Origin: Diphasiastrum complanatum | Taxonomy: Eukaryota; Streptophyta; Lycopodiopsida; Lycopodiales; Lycopodiaceae | Direction: 5' to 3' | DNA: 64,000 nucleotides | Assembly: GCA_029204225.1 (NCBI GenBank) | Contig: CM055100.1 | Span: forward strand, 51,199,260-51,263,259 | In this document: positions 13,149-25,149 of the stretch, piece by piece | How the letters are laid out: each line of letters starts with the position of its first letter | Numbering within the stretch: the first letter of the stretch is position 1 | Notes under the pieces: generated by a model | Database searches by the model: none | Told to the model about the DNA's origin: nothing | The model's input: the letters and a program-made list of their open reading frames with translations, nothing else | Program-made: the position numbers and the translations under genes

Positions 13149-13749
13149 TAGTACAAGAGGTTTTATTGAAATTGATAGGGTTAATCCAAATCAAAGCCAA
13201 AATTAGCAGTTTTTTGGAAACTAGTCAAATTTTGTGTAGCGAGTTGGATTTGATAGCTATCCTCAAAATTTTTGGTCCAGATCTTGTTGTGGGCTATAGG
13301 AACTCTTTTCACACGTGTGAGGCCGTACAGCTCCGGTTCTGACTGAGAAATTTCAAAAATTTGTAGAATTTGACTCACATACCCAATTTGAGTGATTTTG
13401 GTGCAAAATCAAGCATTTTCTATAGTAAATTTAATCCCTTGATTAGTTCTTGGATTAGATCAGCCAAAAAATTAAAATTGAAGCTTGAAAAAGGTGCATT
13501 AATTGATCTTCTCTGATTTTTTGAGTGTATGTTGAAGTTAAGAGAGATTTTGCTAAAAATCATAGATTAAGGAGTGATATGCAAGGTGAGAGGTTGAAAT
13601 CCATTGTACCATCACTCTAGATTTGTTCAAGAGTGATAGGGTCAAGTTTAGAAGCATCAATTTGCTAGAAAACATCTTTGGATCTGTCCTCCAAGTGAAA
13701 CCTTTGAGAGTTTCTAGTGCATATAGAGCATCTATGCAAATCTTTTGTA

Positions 13750-15568
13750 GAATCCTAAGAAGGAAAGAAAGGATCCTAAGTGCAACCTTTGTGGCAAGGG
13801 AGGATATATTTTCTCAAGATGCTACAAAAAGAAGAACAGTCCATCCGAGGAGAACCAAGGCAAGGGGGCCGAGGTGAAGGATGGAGCTTCAAGTTCGAAA
13901 TGCAAATACAAGAAGGACAAGTCCAAGGAAAGGTGTTTCCTTTGTGGAAAGGTGAATGAGGCTTGGAGTCTCATAAGAACTTGCAAGATTTGTCTTCAAG
14001 AGTCCATCACAACACATGTCAAATCTTTTGAAATTTTTCATTTGGAAGTACATTGTTTGGTTCAAGATGCAAAGATAGATGTCACTTTCATGAAAGTAAC
14101 CTGGATTTATTTTATGTCCTTGGAAAGTATTTTGCTTGGAACTCTAGATAAGTTCAAACTTATTGTTATGATCCAAGAGAAATCAATCAAGAATAAGGAG
14201 CATCAATCACAAAATGAAAATAGTTTCATTTATGCTCTCATGTCAACTTATGAAGATCTATTTTGCTTTGAAGGGATTTTTGTATCTCAAAGGTGGCTTA
14301 AGGCAATGCTAGTTGAGTGTGATGCCTTAAAAAATAGCAAAATATGTTTTCCTTGTAAGCTTACATTAGTTATGAAGTCAAGGAAATGGAAATACCTTCA
14401 TAATGTAGGATCTTTTGGTTTCAATAAGATCATGAATGACGTGTTTATTCATAAAGATGAAAATTGTAAGTTTTCAATCTTAGAGGCAAGTTGTAAACTT
14501 CTTATGAGAATAAGTGAAGCATCCAAAGTGGACACTTATATCCATAAGCAAGTAGTTAGCCTTATTGAGATGGAAATGCCTTTTGATTTCAATATTAGAA
14601 AAATCATGCCAAGTTGTGGTGATTTTTGGACTTATGTTTCTAGCATAAGTAACTTTGATAATCAGAGTAAGTGCATATTGTATGGTCATAGTTGTTGTGA
14701 TCATTATGAGACATGGAGGTCTCGGATTTCCATCAAGAAGGAGCACCATGAAGAGGATCTTAAAGAATCATCTCAAGGTCCAAGTGTGCCAAGGATTGAG
14801 GAGGAGAGATCTTCTCAAGTTGTGATTCCAAAAAGAAACTCAAGAAATATGGTTGATTCCATGTGGCTCACATTTCAAGGGAAAGAGGAGCATATCTCAT
14901 GTGGTATACATCTCATACTTACTTCTCTTATGTCATTTGATAAATCAATTTGCTTTAGTGAGATCATTGCATCTCCAAATTGGAGTAAAGCCATACTAGT
15001 TGAGTATGAAGTCTCTCTTGAGAGCATAGATGATGTTCTTTAAAGGTTGAAATTGATTTTAAATCAATTAGAAAGCAAATGGTTATTTCATCAAATGTAT
15101 GCTCTTGAGTCATGTAAGAGCAAAAGTGATTTGTTCACTCATAGTTTGAAAATTTGTATTGAGGCAAATTGTAAACTCTTTATGAGAGTAAGTGAATCAT
15201 CTTCTAAAGACACTTATCTCCATAATGAAGTATTTAGCCTCATTGGATCTGAGATTAGCATGGTAAACAAGCATGAAGATATGATGCAAACACTTTGTTA
15301 TTATAGCATGCATAGTCTTGCCAATTTGGATAAGTCTAATTCTCTAGATCATGGTAACATGATGTTAGATCTTTGTGATCCTAATAAGTCAAGAAGAAAT
15401 CTTTATTTTCTCATGGAGGAGCATGCACATGAAGAAGGAGCAGGCCTCAAAGTCAAGCATCTACATGAAATTTGGAAGGAATCAATTTCGAAGATGCTAG
15501 GATGGTGCAAAGCTCTCAAGTTCATTAAAGATGTCAACGTCAAAGAAGCACTATCATGGATATGGTGA
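13750..15568 (+). pseudogene. Single ORF of the nested element, zinc knuckles plus duplicated modules
   Basis: One frame runs from about 13750 to the stop at 15566-15568, broken only by TAA at 15041-15043. Near its start are two Cys clusters, CNLCGKGGYIFSRC (a CCHC knuckle with His replaced by Tyr) and CFLCGK, like the gag nucleocapsid of copia. Downstream, two modules repeat in diverged form. One pair is SQRWLKAMLVECDAL and SPNWSKAILVEYEV, resembling the segment just before copia RT. The other is CKLLMRISEASKVDTYIH and CKLFMRVSESSSKDTYLH, which I do not recognise. No catalytic domain is present. The function of the product, if any, is unknown; a gag-like role is plausible for the N-terminal part. 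Confidence 0.7.
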
Positions 15569-15696
15569 TTTCAGATCAACATCAAGCTCATTGGCTGATC
15601 ACCTCACACCTTTTGAACCAGTAAAGACCAATTCAGCCCATGGAGTCAAGTTCAAGATCATCATGTTTTCCATCAAGCTAGATCTACCAAGCTAGA

Positions 15697-15710
15697 TTTT
15701 GGAGGAGGAG
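15697..15710 (+). other. Polypurine tract of nested copia element
   Basis: TTTTGGAGGAGGAG directly upstream of the 3' LTR, the expected site for plus-strand priming. Confidence 0.85.
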
Positions 15711-16537
15711 TGTGAAAAATGCAAAAATAAGCTTGATAGAGGCCAAAAATCATGTATATAGGATGGTTACACATGTGTGGAGCTTGTTCCCACATGTTAA
15801 AGTAGTGTACTTGTCATGTACCATAATCATATAGGTTGTACATATGATTTAATTCAAGTTCTAGTGGCTAAAAAGGCCAAAAACTAGTTTTCTAGACATA
15901 TGACACATGGCATCAATCTATTGATTGCATGAGCCACATCCTTTGCTTAGGTGTCATATCCCACGTGTAGAGGACAGCTCACATGTGTGGAATAAGCTGA
16001 AGTAGAAGAATTTTGACTTCTAGAAGATTTCCAAGTAGATCTCCATATAGAAGGAAAATGGACCAAAAGTGCTCAAAATAGAAGGTTTTGTCCAAGTGTC
16101 AGTTTTGCATGATGAATCATCATATGACAAAGCACCTTCACACATGTGGGATAATAGGGATGATCAGTACCACGAGCTCCCACTTATTGTATATATAGAG
16201 CCACATTTAATCAATGTGAGACACCAATCTTGGTTTTGGAAGCAATTTTGAGTGATTCTCTCCATTTGTCTACATTTGTTTTGATTGTTTTGAGGTTCTA
16301 TCAATGTGTACTTGATTTTCAGGTTGGAGTCCGTACTCAGACAGTGTTTCACACGTGTGAAACCAGAAATTACACTTACCTTCAATTAATGATTGTTCTT
16401 GTTAGGATTTTGTGTCTAGAATTGATCTAGATTGATCTTAATCTGAAGTAGATTGATAGATCAAGTAATCTGACAACCAATCCCTCTTGAAGATCAGATT
16501 AGGATCCACTCTTGGTCCTTTTTGTACTTTTTCCACA
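15711..16537 (+). repeat. 3' LTR of nested copia element
   Basis: 827 bp, TGTG...CACA. A TATA-like TATATATAGAG lies near 16189. The following ATATG pairs with ATACG before the 5' LTR as a target duplication. Confidence 0.92.
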
Positions 16538-16542
16538 ATATG

Positions 16543-17775
16543 ACGGACCTAGAGTCTTTGGTTTTGCAGACCAGCTCCTGGTGGTGGATATTGGGGTAGG
16601 AGTTGGGGATTCTCTAGAACTACTTGGTTTATTAGACTTCTGATCCACCGAACTCCATATCATGCTTGGGCTTTTAGGACTATCCATAGCTCCACAACAA
16701 TGGTTATGGGCGAAATGACTACCCTACCTGGCTCACATTGCCAGTAATAATAATGGTTGTAGGCTATCGCAGCTAGACTATCAGCACGTTGGTTCTGTGC
16801 TCGTGGAATATGCATCCATTCGATGTGGAAAAACTCTCTAGTGTATTCGTTTATGGCAATTGCATAGGCCTATAAGGTCCTGCTTTTGAGTCGGTATATG
16901 CCGGTCATACCTCGTATTAGGAGTTGTGAATCTCCCATAATTCGGAGGTTGCCTATAGTTTGCGCAACTCGCATGGTCATTTGTAGACCGATTAGAAGGG
17001 CTTTGTATTCGGCAGTGTTGTTCGTGAATCCTTTCCCTAATAGGACTCCTATACTAGCTAGTTCAGTCCCATTGGGATTCTGCAACACTGCTCCTATGGC
17101 ACCTTCTCTATTCAAATGTCTACAAGCTCCGTACTTGTTAGCATTCAAAGCTATATAGGTTGTTGCGCACTTCTGAAAATACTTCTCTAGCATGGTGAGA
17201 TGTTCTGTGACAATGGTTGCCCCACAGAGGTCATCTATAAAGATTTTGAGGTTTTCGTCTAAGATATCCTCGAAGTGATTGTTCATAAACCTCTGATAGG
17301 TTCCAAGGGCATTAGTCAACCCAAAGGGCATGACGTGGTAAGCAAAAACCCCAAACGTGGTTGTGAAGCTGGTCTTCAATTTATCCTCTTCTTCTATGGC
17401 TATCTGATTATAGCCTGCGAAACAGTCCATGAAAGATTATTGGTCTCTTCCCGCCATTTCTTCTAGGACTTGGTCTATGAACAACAATAGGTAGTAGTCC
17501 TTCTTAGTCTGTTTGTTCAACCTCTTATAATCCACACATACGCGAATGCGTGTAGAGTTCATCTTGGTGCGAGGTACTATTGGGGAGCACCACTCGGTGT
17601 TCTCTACCGGAAATATCAGACCAGCATTTCAAAGTCTCTCGAGTTCAGTGTATACTCCTTCCTTTAGGTGGTAGGGTAGCTGGCGTTGTTTTTGTCGTAT
17701 AGGTTTGGCTTCCTCCTTCAGTGGTATTGTATGAGTCACTAGATCGGGTGGAATCCCCTTCAAATCTGAGTAGTC
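16543..17775 (-). pseudogene. Gypsy reverse transcriptase-RNase H, internally deleted
   Basis: The minus strand continues from the protease. An RT entry segment (PIVPRTKMNSTRIRVCVDY near 17580) is followed by the frame 17430-16870. That frame has the fingers/palm motif MDCFAGYNQIAIEEEDK, then VMPFGLTNALGTYQRFMN, and FIDD where the family has the catalytic YxDD. After LNANKYGACRHLN it jumps straight into RNase H (GAIGAVLQNPNGTELASIG, NNTAEYKALLIGLQMT, MGDSQLLI). The RT thumb and connection are missing. Several stops interrupt. After RNase H the frame decays toward the copia insertion, and no integrase is found. Confidence 0.9.
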
Positions 17776-19026
17776 CTAGGCAGAAATATGCTGGTACTTT
17801 CTACACAGCCGCTCGTATTCTTCTTTTTCTCCAATGCCTAGGGAATCATCTATTTTGATGTTCTTGGGATCTTCTAGGGTTCCTAGGTTTATCAAGCAAA
17901 TATTGGCATCTCGAACTTTTGGAGGCCGCTTTTCTGAAGTGTTCCACTCTATATCTAGTACTGATCTCAGATCTGGTTCATCTTCACTCGTAGTGGACTC
18001 ATCATCGTCCTCACTACTCGTGACCTCCTCCCACTCAAACGAAGGTATGGGTGCTCTTTCTGACTGAGGCACCTCGTGATAGCTGTCTACTATGGTACGT
18101 TCTCTACCCCTTCCAAAAATCAGTACTCCTGTGGGGATGTCGATTGTGCAGTTGCTAAGCCTGAGCCATGGTCGTCCTAGCAGTATAGAGTACCCCCGGT
18201 TCCCGGCATACATCCTCATGACATAAAAGTCCACTTGAATGGTCTTGTTAGCCACAGTAATGGGTACATTCTTAAGCTCGCCCTCTAATTTGATCACTGA
18301 GTTGTTGGCTAGCTTTAGGGCTGTCAAGGTAGCGGGTTCTAGAGTAAAACCAAGGTGGTCTGAAAGTTCTAGACTTATGATGTTAACTGCCAACCCTGCA
18401 TCAACTATGGCCCCTGAAATGACTAGGCCATCTATGAGTACGTCTACTTTAGGGCAGTAGCGATCTAACAAATCCGCATCTACTTTTCCTATTGTAGGTG
18501 GCTCCAGTGTTTTGGTCATGGGTGGTCTCATCAGTCGTTTGACCGTGCGTTTAATAGTGGGTGACAATTGTACTAGTTTCTAGAGCCCTATTTCCAATTT
18601 TAGATTTTCTAGGGCTTGACCTAGGTCAATATTCCCTCTCTTCAAGATTAGGTCTATATCCTTCCTAAACCTGCGGTTTCTGGTCATAGTCCTCTTAGTT
18701 TCTAGGCCGATTTTTCCTTTTCTCGGTCCTAGGAATCTGGGGTGTCTATGCCCTTCCAAGACGCTAATCTCACCTTGCTTTTTGGGCAGTGGATCCTTGT
18801 AGATGGGTGTAGGTTCGAATACTGGCTTCTCAATGGCCATTGGGTTATCTACCTCCGGTGGTGGTTTTGGTGTAGGCTTGGGTTTCCTGGGAGGTAGCTC
18901 CGTCTGGAGGTTACTCCGGGTCACTACTAAAACCTCTTTCTTGCTCATGGGTTCCTCTAGTGTCTCCACGGCGATGAAGTTTACGGGTGGCCGGTCATCT
19001 TCTATGCATGCCTTCCCTTTATCCAC
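17776..19026 (-). pseudogene. Gypsy linker and aspartic protease region
   Basis: Two minus-strand frames (19026-18580 and 18567-17776) lie between gag and RT. The first is basic and Pro/Lys-rich (PPRKPKPTPKPPPE), a linker. The second carries the retropepsin-like region: VDVLIDGLVISGAIVDAGLAVNI aligns with the active-site segment, but the catalytic D-S/T-G reads DAG, which should be inactive. ILLGRPWL, the conserved flap-side segment of plant gypsy proteases, follows. The C-terminal part is acidic and Ser-rich before the RT entry. A stop and shift separate the two frames. Confidence 0.82.
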
Positions 19027-20300
19027 CTGGCTAATCCTGGTCCCCGTTGTATGTATTGAGGTGGCCTTGATGGCCCCGTCGTTTTGTCCTCTTGGGGTAT
19101 ATTGTTCACTGGCCCAGGCATCCTATTCCCAGTGTTTAATGCGTCTCTACATACCCAGCATCTATCCTCCAAGTGTCCAGGCCTCTTGCAGTACTCGCAC
19201 ACTTGGTTGGGACAGTTTCGATTTAAATGATTTCCTCTACAATGTCTACACACTAAGGGATTCGGTCCTTCTATGGAGTGTCTCTGACCCAACAAATTTT
19301 GGTGTCGTTTGAGAAAGTTTACATCTGCTGCTAAGGTCTGCATATTCTCACTCATCACGTCCATGTATCCCTTTAGCATGGCTCGCATATCGCCTAGTTC
19401 TGCATTAGAGCCTGTGCTCTCATAGCCTCTATCGGGCATTTGTGGTTGGAGCCTTCGTGCATCTTGTGTTTGCACGTTCCCGCCTTGTCGAGGTTCAATA
19501 GCCTGTATGGGACGGGGTTCCACTATGGGGTGTGCTCCTATAGCTGTGATTGGGCCTCCTCTCCATGTTTCTGGGCTTAGATTCAAGCTGTTCACTGCTT
19601 GCGATAGGTGGGATGCGTGGGCAACCGCAATCTATGCGTCTTCTACCACGATTGCCTTCTCTACTGTCTCAGCCAATGTTTGGGGGTTACTCTGACGTAC
19701 AATCATTTGTATGTCATTCTTGAGCCCTCGCAGAAAGAAGGTTAGTAGTAATAGGGGTGGTAGTAACACAATGGGTTCCACTTGGCATGACAACTCTGTC
19801 AAACAATGCCAATATTGTCGGATGGTTTCGTTACTTCCTTGTTGTAGGGAAGTCAGTGTGAATAGTAGGCCATTAGCCATTCGGTGGGGAGCATACTCAA
19901 TTAGAAACAGTCTATGGAACTCCTCAATGGTGTGAATTGAGGCTCTTTGCAGACTATGATACCAGTGCCTAGCCGTTCCAGATAAAGTGGTGGCGAAAAA
20001 CATTATTTCATGATGTGGATTTGTGATGGCACTGGTAAAGCAGGTGGTCCAAAAAGCATCAATATGCTCTTTGGCACTTTCATACGGTGCTCCATGAAAC
20101 TCGGGAGTGGATCCACTAGGCTTGGGTAGTCCTCCTGTCTCCGGGGGTACTACGATTGGTTCAGTCAAACGTCTTGCCATTCTGGTGGCAACAGGTTCTG
20201 TAGCAGCAGGTGTTACGTTTACTAACGGTGGTTCTATAGCGTCAGTTGAATCAAGTTCTGGTAGTTCTTCTATAGGTTCCAACGTATCATCCAAGTCCAT
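19002..20300 (-). pseudogene. Gypsy gag with two zinc knuckles
   Basis: Capsid part, 20300-19632: an acidic Thr/Pro-rich N-terminus, then the gag signature WYHSLQRASIHTIEEFHRLF with SLQQGSNETIRQYWHCL. After a TAG, the same strand continues (19595-19002) with a predicted helix and two Cys/His clusters. CRHCRGNHLNRNC has C-x2-C-x3-H-x4-C spacing, one residue short. CEYCKRPGHLEDRC has the canonical C-x2-C-x4-H-x4-C. These bind genomic RNA in the particle. The gag start is the ATG at 20300, about 0.9 kb after the 5' LTR. Confidence 0.9.
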
Positions 20301-21220
20301 TATAGGTGGGTGAGACTAATCATCTAAGGCTGGTGGGACAAGAAACCCACAATGGCTTCTTCTAAGCCCTAAACGCTCTCTCTGGGGATTTGAAGTCTCT
20401 CCGTGTGGTGCTCCCTTAGACCTAGGTTTCCTTGGTATACCTATGATGTCTCATCTAGGGTGACAGTAATGATTGCTGCATAATAGGTTTCTCACTTACG
20501 GATAGCAATCAATTGTCGTTGCACATGTGTTTTGTGATTTTCCCACGTTATCCCATAGGTCATCCACCCTTCGTCCACTAATATTGCATATGACTTAACT
20601 AACTCTACTTGGTCATTTTTCTGCTCAATCCTAATCCAACCATACCCATGTACAGTTTTTCTTGGTTCTTTGTACCAGGTGCCGTCTCTACGGGATGCTA
20701 GGGTTGGTGGGTCGTAGGGTAATGACTTTTGACTCAGGGCTCTGGTTTTCACTTTCACCCTAGACTTCATACAAAACCCCATTCTCTGACCTGTCCCGTC
20801 ACTCTATGAAAGATTTCTAGTAGTACTTGGCCTCACGACCTAAACTCCCTACTGATGAAAATTGTATGTAGTCTCTAGTCCAAACTGTATTCCAAATTGT
20901 TGGAAGTAGAATGGCATTGGTGAAGCCGGATCATATGCAGCTAGGGTTGGATTGTGAACTCATAACGTATGTTTGAGGTGTGGGATCAGCACACATTACT
21001 GTGTGATGCTAATCACTTCGTCTTGTGATCAACGTGTGGTACTAGCCACTCGTACGGTCATGCTAGCTTGCGACTGACGGTTTAGATAGTGGAATTGTTT
21101 TCAACACACGTAATCTAGGACCTACGAAACTTGTAGACTATTCATAGTATGACAACTAGTTCGTTGTAGACCAGTGATATGGATAACTACTCTTTCAAGG
21201 GACATCTTCTGAAAAATTTT
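20301..21220 (-). other. Gypsy 5' leader with a small ORF
   Basis: Lies between the primer site and gag in element orientation. A 96-codon frame (20782-20492, minus) is rich in Lys, Gln and Trp and matches nothing I know. It may be a leader ORF or chance. Confidence 0.5.
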
Positions 21221-21242
21221 CAACTCCCGGCAGATGCACCAA
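21221..21242 (-). other. Gypsy primer-binding-site-like sequence
   Basis: Reading the minus strand, the LTR ends in CCCTAACA and is followed by TTGGTGCATCTGCCGGGAG. The TGG start and the GCCGGGA core resemble gypsy primer sites, but I cannot assign a tRNA with certainty. Confidence 0.65.
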
Positions 21243-24200
21243 TGTTAGGGCCATTTTTGGCAGGGGATTGGTCCAGCTAAAACGTAAAAAAAAGTCAAGG
21301 GGCACCACTACTGATGGTGGCTATGCCCTACGTGAGTAACGAAGGTCCTGCCACATCCAATCCTGGGGGCTTCCTCTGTTACCCCGTGCTCCCGAGCCAA
21401 TGAGAGTATTCCAGGCTCTCAGAAGTATGACTGTAAGGAGGGGTGGCTGGTACTTTTGATGCAATGATTCACTAGCTTTCTAGGGTCCTAGTTCCGTAAA
21501 ACTTTTAATCACTAATTCGCGTTAGGATCTTGCTAATATCTCTTTCCCCATTGAATTCGGTTTACAGTTAGTAAAAATCTTACATGGGCTGGAAACTGAT
21601 TTACTATCTATGATGTGCTCGTGGGGTGCAAGTTATACGCACCGCTTTGTTTGCTAAGCGGCAGTATTTTTGCCGACCATCGAGTCTAGGTATTTCGCTA
21701 GACAGTACCGACGGCGGGTGTGACTAGTGTGACGCTTTAACCAAGGTGGTGTTTTTCAACCATGGCTGGTGGACAACCCGCTCTGGTGTTTCACAGAGGT
21801 CGGATCCTATTGATACACTTCATAAATGACGAACAAACGATTCCAACTTGACGATTTCCACAAATTATCAATAATGTTGTATGTCAACTAGTTTATAGCC
21901 CTACCAACAACCAAATACATTTTCTATGAAGAAAAACATTTTCTCATGCTACCGAACCGCAATACACAACTGCTCTAACAGTGAAAAACGCCGGTTTCAT
22001 AATACTGATGCATACTATCAGAAATCACTTGCCTCCTCTACTAGAGTATGTAGTAAGTTTTTTGAATACTGATGGAGAACGACAAAGGTAAAACATGCTA
22101 AGGCTCCTGGTATTCTAGTCACAACATACAACAATTCACATATCAGAAAACCGTTTTCCTACTTTGATAGAATATAAGCTCACCTTCCAAATTCTAACAC
22201 ACAAGGATAGTCCGGTGCTCATAATACAGATACATGCGAAAACGAAACTGTCACTTAATTTGGAATGACGAAGGCTACGGAAAACCGACACTTTACACAC
22301 AGACATGACACTTCAATTTCCACTCTTTCAGGAAGAGACTCACAAATGATTATGTCATGGTAGGGACATGGCAGATGCGAAATCATTGAAATGATTAAGT
22401 TCTAAAGTATCAAACACATCACACAGTATTAGTATGCTACAACTATGATTCTTGTAACAATTCTAACCGCAATACAAAATGATTTCTCAGCATCCTACAC
22501 AGACCATTCACTCAATAGTCGAATGCAAGTAAGGACTTTAAGCACGCGTATTCCTATAGATAGTAAGTAAGTATAGAAATAAAGTCTATAAAAAAACGAC
22601 CGATTTGAAGTAAAACCCTACCTCAGTGTGAGCATAGGACCGGAAATCGAGGAGCTACTAGTCATGAATGCCTCAAAGTATAAATCGCATTTCCTTTGTT
22701 GCTTGTCACTTGCTTTGTCACAGTTGGTCGGTAAAGAACAAACCACCGTAGATCTAATTTTTGGTTGTGGGCAGCGATCAGAGGCTGCAATAGGTCTGTT
22801 TTTTGCCTCAGATGAAAAAGGTAGGGCACAAGCAGCAGGCAGGTCACAGACAGGCAGAAGGCGGCCTCCAACGCGCACACAGAGGTGAGGCAGTGGGCAA
22901 CTGCAGGGGTAGCGAGGGCCAGGCATAGGTAGTGAGGTCGCAGTTAGGACAGGGGGCCGCAGCAGGCTGAAAAATAGCTCCAGCGAGGGTCTATGGGCCG
23001 CTGACAGGTGGTACAGGGCTGCAGGCAGGGCAGACAAAGGTCGCAAATACTGTAAGTAGTGATGAATACGCGCAGACAAGCTGTATCCGTGATCAGAGTT
23101 GTGTAGGCAGGCTGCAGGCAAACACACAAGCATTTACCAGGCTGTGGGCAGCGAACTAGATTTGCAATCAATTATTACGAATCACAGAGGATGCAATTGC
23201 AAGGCTAGCAATGGAGCACCAGGTCCATCAAGTTGTAGACAGCACCAATACGCTCCAAATCCTCTTAGGAAGGCAGTGTAGGAATCATACTGGTCGTAGG
23301 ATCAACCTTCTTGTGAGAGCATGGTTGTTGCAGCAAAGATACTTGGACTATTTGCTCAGTTGATCACTACTAAACAAAATTCCGAACAACATCAACTGTA
23401 CTTGCAATTAACTAGTCATGCAATTGCTCCCAACCAATTGGAATGAAAATGAACTCTCAAATATTACTTCACAAACAAGTAATTGCATCCAGAAACTCCC
23501 CTACTAGCATTCAACCAAGCAAAGCCAATCACGTCTCACTTAGGTCAATCAACCTTTAACGAATGAGCTTCAACCACAAAGGCGAGTACTAAACCTTCTT
23601 TATGTTGCAAACCTCCAACTCTCAACACATCCTATCATCCGACAAGGTAGTAATGCCATCACCTCACAAAGTAGCTCAAGAACAAAACATCTAACAATCA
23701 ACTTTCAAACAACTACTTCCAGCCAATCATTCAACCAACTCTTAAATACAACCATTGAAACCCCTTCACTCACTCAATCATTTGCAAAACCATAGCATAA
23801 CCAATCAATCAATCAAGAGGGCAAGTCTCCCAACATCCCACAACCAATCTCAATCAAGCAACCATTCCAACCACAACCAATACAATCAAGGTAATAAACA
23901 AACCTCACTCAATCCCCCACAATCAAGCATTCCCCTTTAAAACAAACTAGCATGTGAATACTACAAGACAAACATTCATTCTCAAACTAGCTCCCATTAC
24001 CTTCAATCCACTAACACATGATAGAATTAACTCTCCAAACACTCATTAACAACATTCAGCTCAACAACACATGAGAACTATGCTCCAAAAGACAATACTT
24101 GATTCTTACACAAGGTAATGAAGCTCTCAGAATCATCAACACATAAATCCAAAAGTACCAACTCACAAGAATACTAACATCCAAATACACTAACTTTTTT

Positions 24201-24352
24201 AATACAAGAAGTTGGCTCCTTCTTATAGGAAAATCCAATGCATCCCCTTCACAATGCCATCTTGCCATTCTTCATGTCCTTCAAGCCCTCTTTGCCATTT
24301 GTCCTCAACCCATTTGATAGTACACCTAGTGGCCTCCATAAGAGAGTAGGGG
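21243..24352 (-). repeat. Gypsy 5' LTR, truncated at its outer end
   Basis: Collinear with 8337-11336. It includes a 107-bp block (22601-22707) that the other copy lacks. Similarity ends at about 24352, where another LTR starts, so the outer end is lost. The AC-rich tract around 23350-24200 is shared with the other copy. Confidence 0.87.
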
Positions 24353-24354
24353 AG

Positions 24355-25101
24355 TGTGTAGTGGGTTTCTGTCCTTGCCTAATCTGAATCCAAGATCTAC
24401 TCAATCTAGCATCAAAGAGATGGAGTTAGTTGTCACGCGTAGGTTTGTTCCCATGAGAGCGATAGTATAGTTCAGATTTCAACATGAATGGAAGATCTAA
24501 CACTAACATCCATTAACACTACATCCATTAACCCTACTTCCATTAACCCGAAATCCACAACAATGATAGAAACTTACTCTTCTCTCTCTCCCTTTCTCTC
24601 TCACAGAAAGCATAAGAAATAGCAATCCAGATAATGATCAGATCCAATAATCAGCAAAATCCAAAGAAAGCATGAGAAATGGAGGAGAAGAGAGGAAGAG
24701 CAAGGACATTCATCAATCCATTTCTAAAGAGAACCAATCTGCTTTATTGAAATGAGAAAATGAACATGAGGAACAACTCGAGTTGGTCCCTTTTTATAGT
24801 AGAGAGGAGGACCCTGGTCTTTGAATCCTATTGGTCCAGTCTTGCCTCTCTTTTTATTCAAATTTAAAGAAGTGTGGGAACCATCAAAATTGGAGGGAAA
24901 CCCAACTTTATTCACTAACTTGGCATTTAGGCCCTGCGACATTAAAAGTCCCGCAAAAAGGTCTAAAGTCCTTTTATTAACATTCTAGTTAATCAAATAA
25001 CTATGTGATCATTGGGTTGGACTTACACACGCAGGGTGCCAAATCTCTCTCACTTATTAACTAGGGTTAGGGTTGCCTTGGGATCTGCAAACCCTCCAAC
25101 A
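24355..25101 (-). mobile_element. LTR of a minus-strand retrotransposon
   Basis: On the minus strand the segment starts TGTTGGAGGGTTTGC just after a purine tract (TTTTGGTGGGGGA, 25105-25117) and ends CTACACA at 24355. A TATA box (TATAAAAAGGG) reads on the minus strand near 24791-24801. This is the organisation of a 3' LTR. No second copy is in the window. Confidence 0.68.
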
Positions 25102-25149
25102 GTATCCCCCACCAAAATTGGTGGCAGTCCCACGACACTTGTAATATGC

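Larger units (their letters stand above)
12304..16537 (+). mobile_element. Complete nested Ty1/copia-type non-autonomous element
   Basis: It has two 0.83-kb LTRs (12304-13135 and 15711-16537), both starting TGTGAAAAAT and ending CACA. A primer site at 13136 touches the 5' LTR and a purine tract touches the 3' LTR. The flanks are ATACG (12299-12303) and ATATG (16538-16542), a 5-bp target duplication with one transition. The internal 2.6 kb holds a single broken ORF with zinc knuckles and fragments reminiscent of copia pol, but no integrase, RT or RNase H catalytic region. Mobilisation would have needed enzymes from another element. Confidence 0.9.
8337..24352 (-). mobile_element. Ty3/gypsy LTR retrotransposon, degenerate, with nested copia
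   Basis: Two direct repeats of about 3 kb (8337-11336 and 21243-24352) flank a minus-strand gag, protease, RT and RNase H. Reading the minus strand, the 5' LTR is at 21243-24352, followed by a primer-site-like sequence, a leader and gag. The 3' LTR ends at 8337. The element is dead: stops, frameshifts, a deletion joining RT to RNase H, no visible integrase, and a copia element inserted at 12304-16537. The high end of the 5' LTR is replaced by another LTR at 24355. No target-site duplication can be matched. Confidence 0.85.

Noticed and set aside
22618-23133. 171-codon minus-strand ORF inside the gypsy LTR
   Set aside because: No domain. The matching region of the other LTR has a 107-bp deletion through it, so it is unlikely to be coding.
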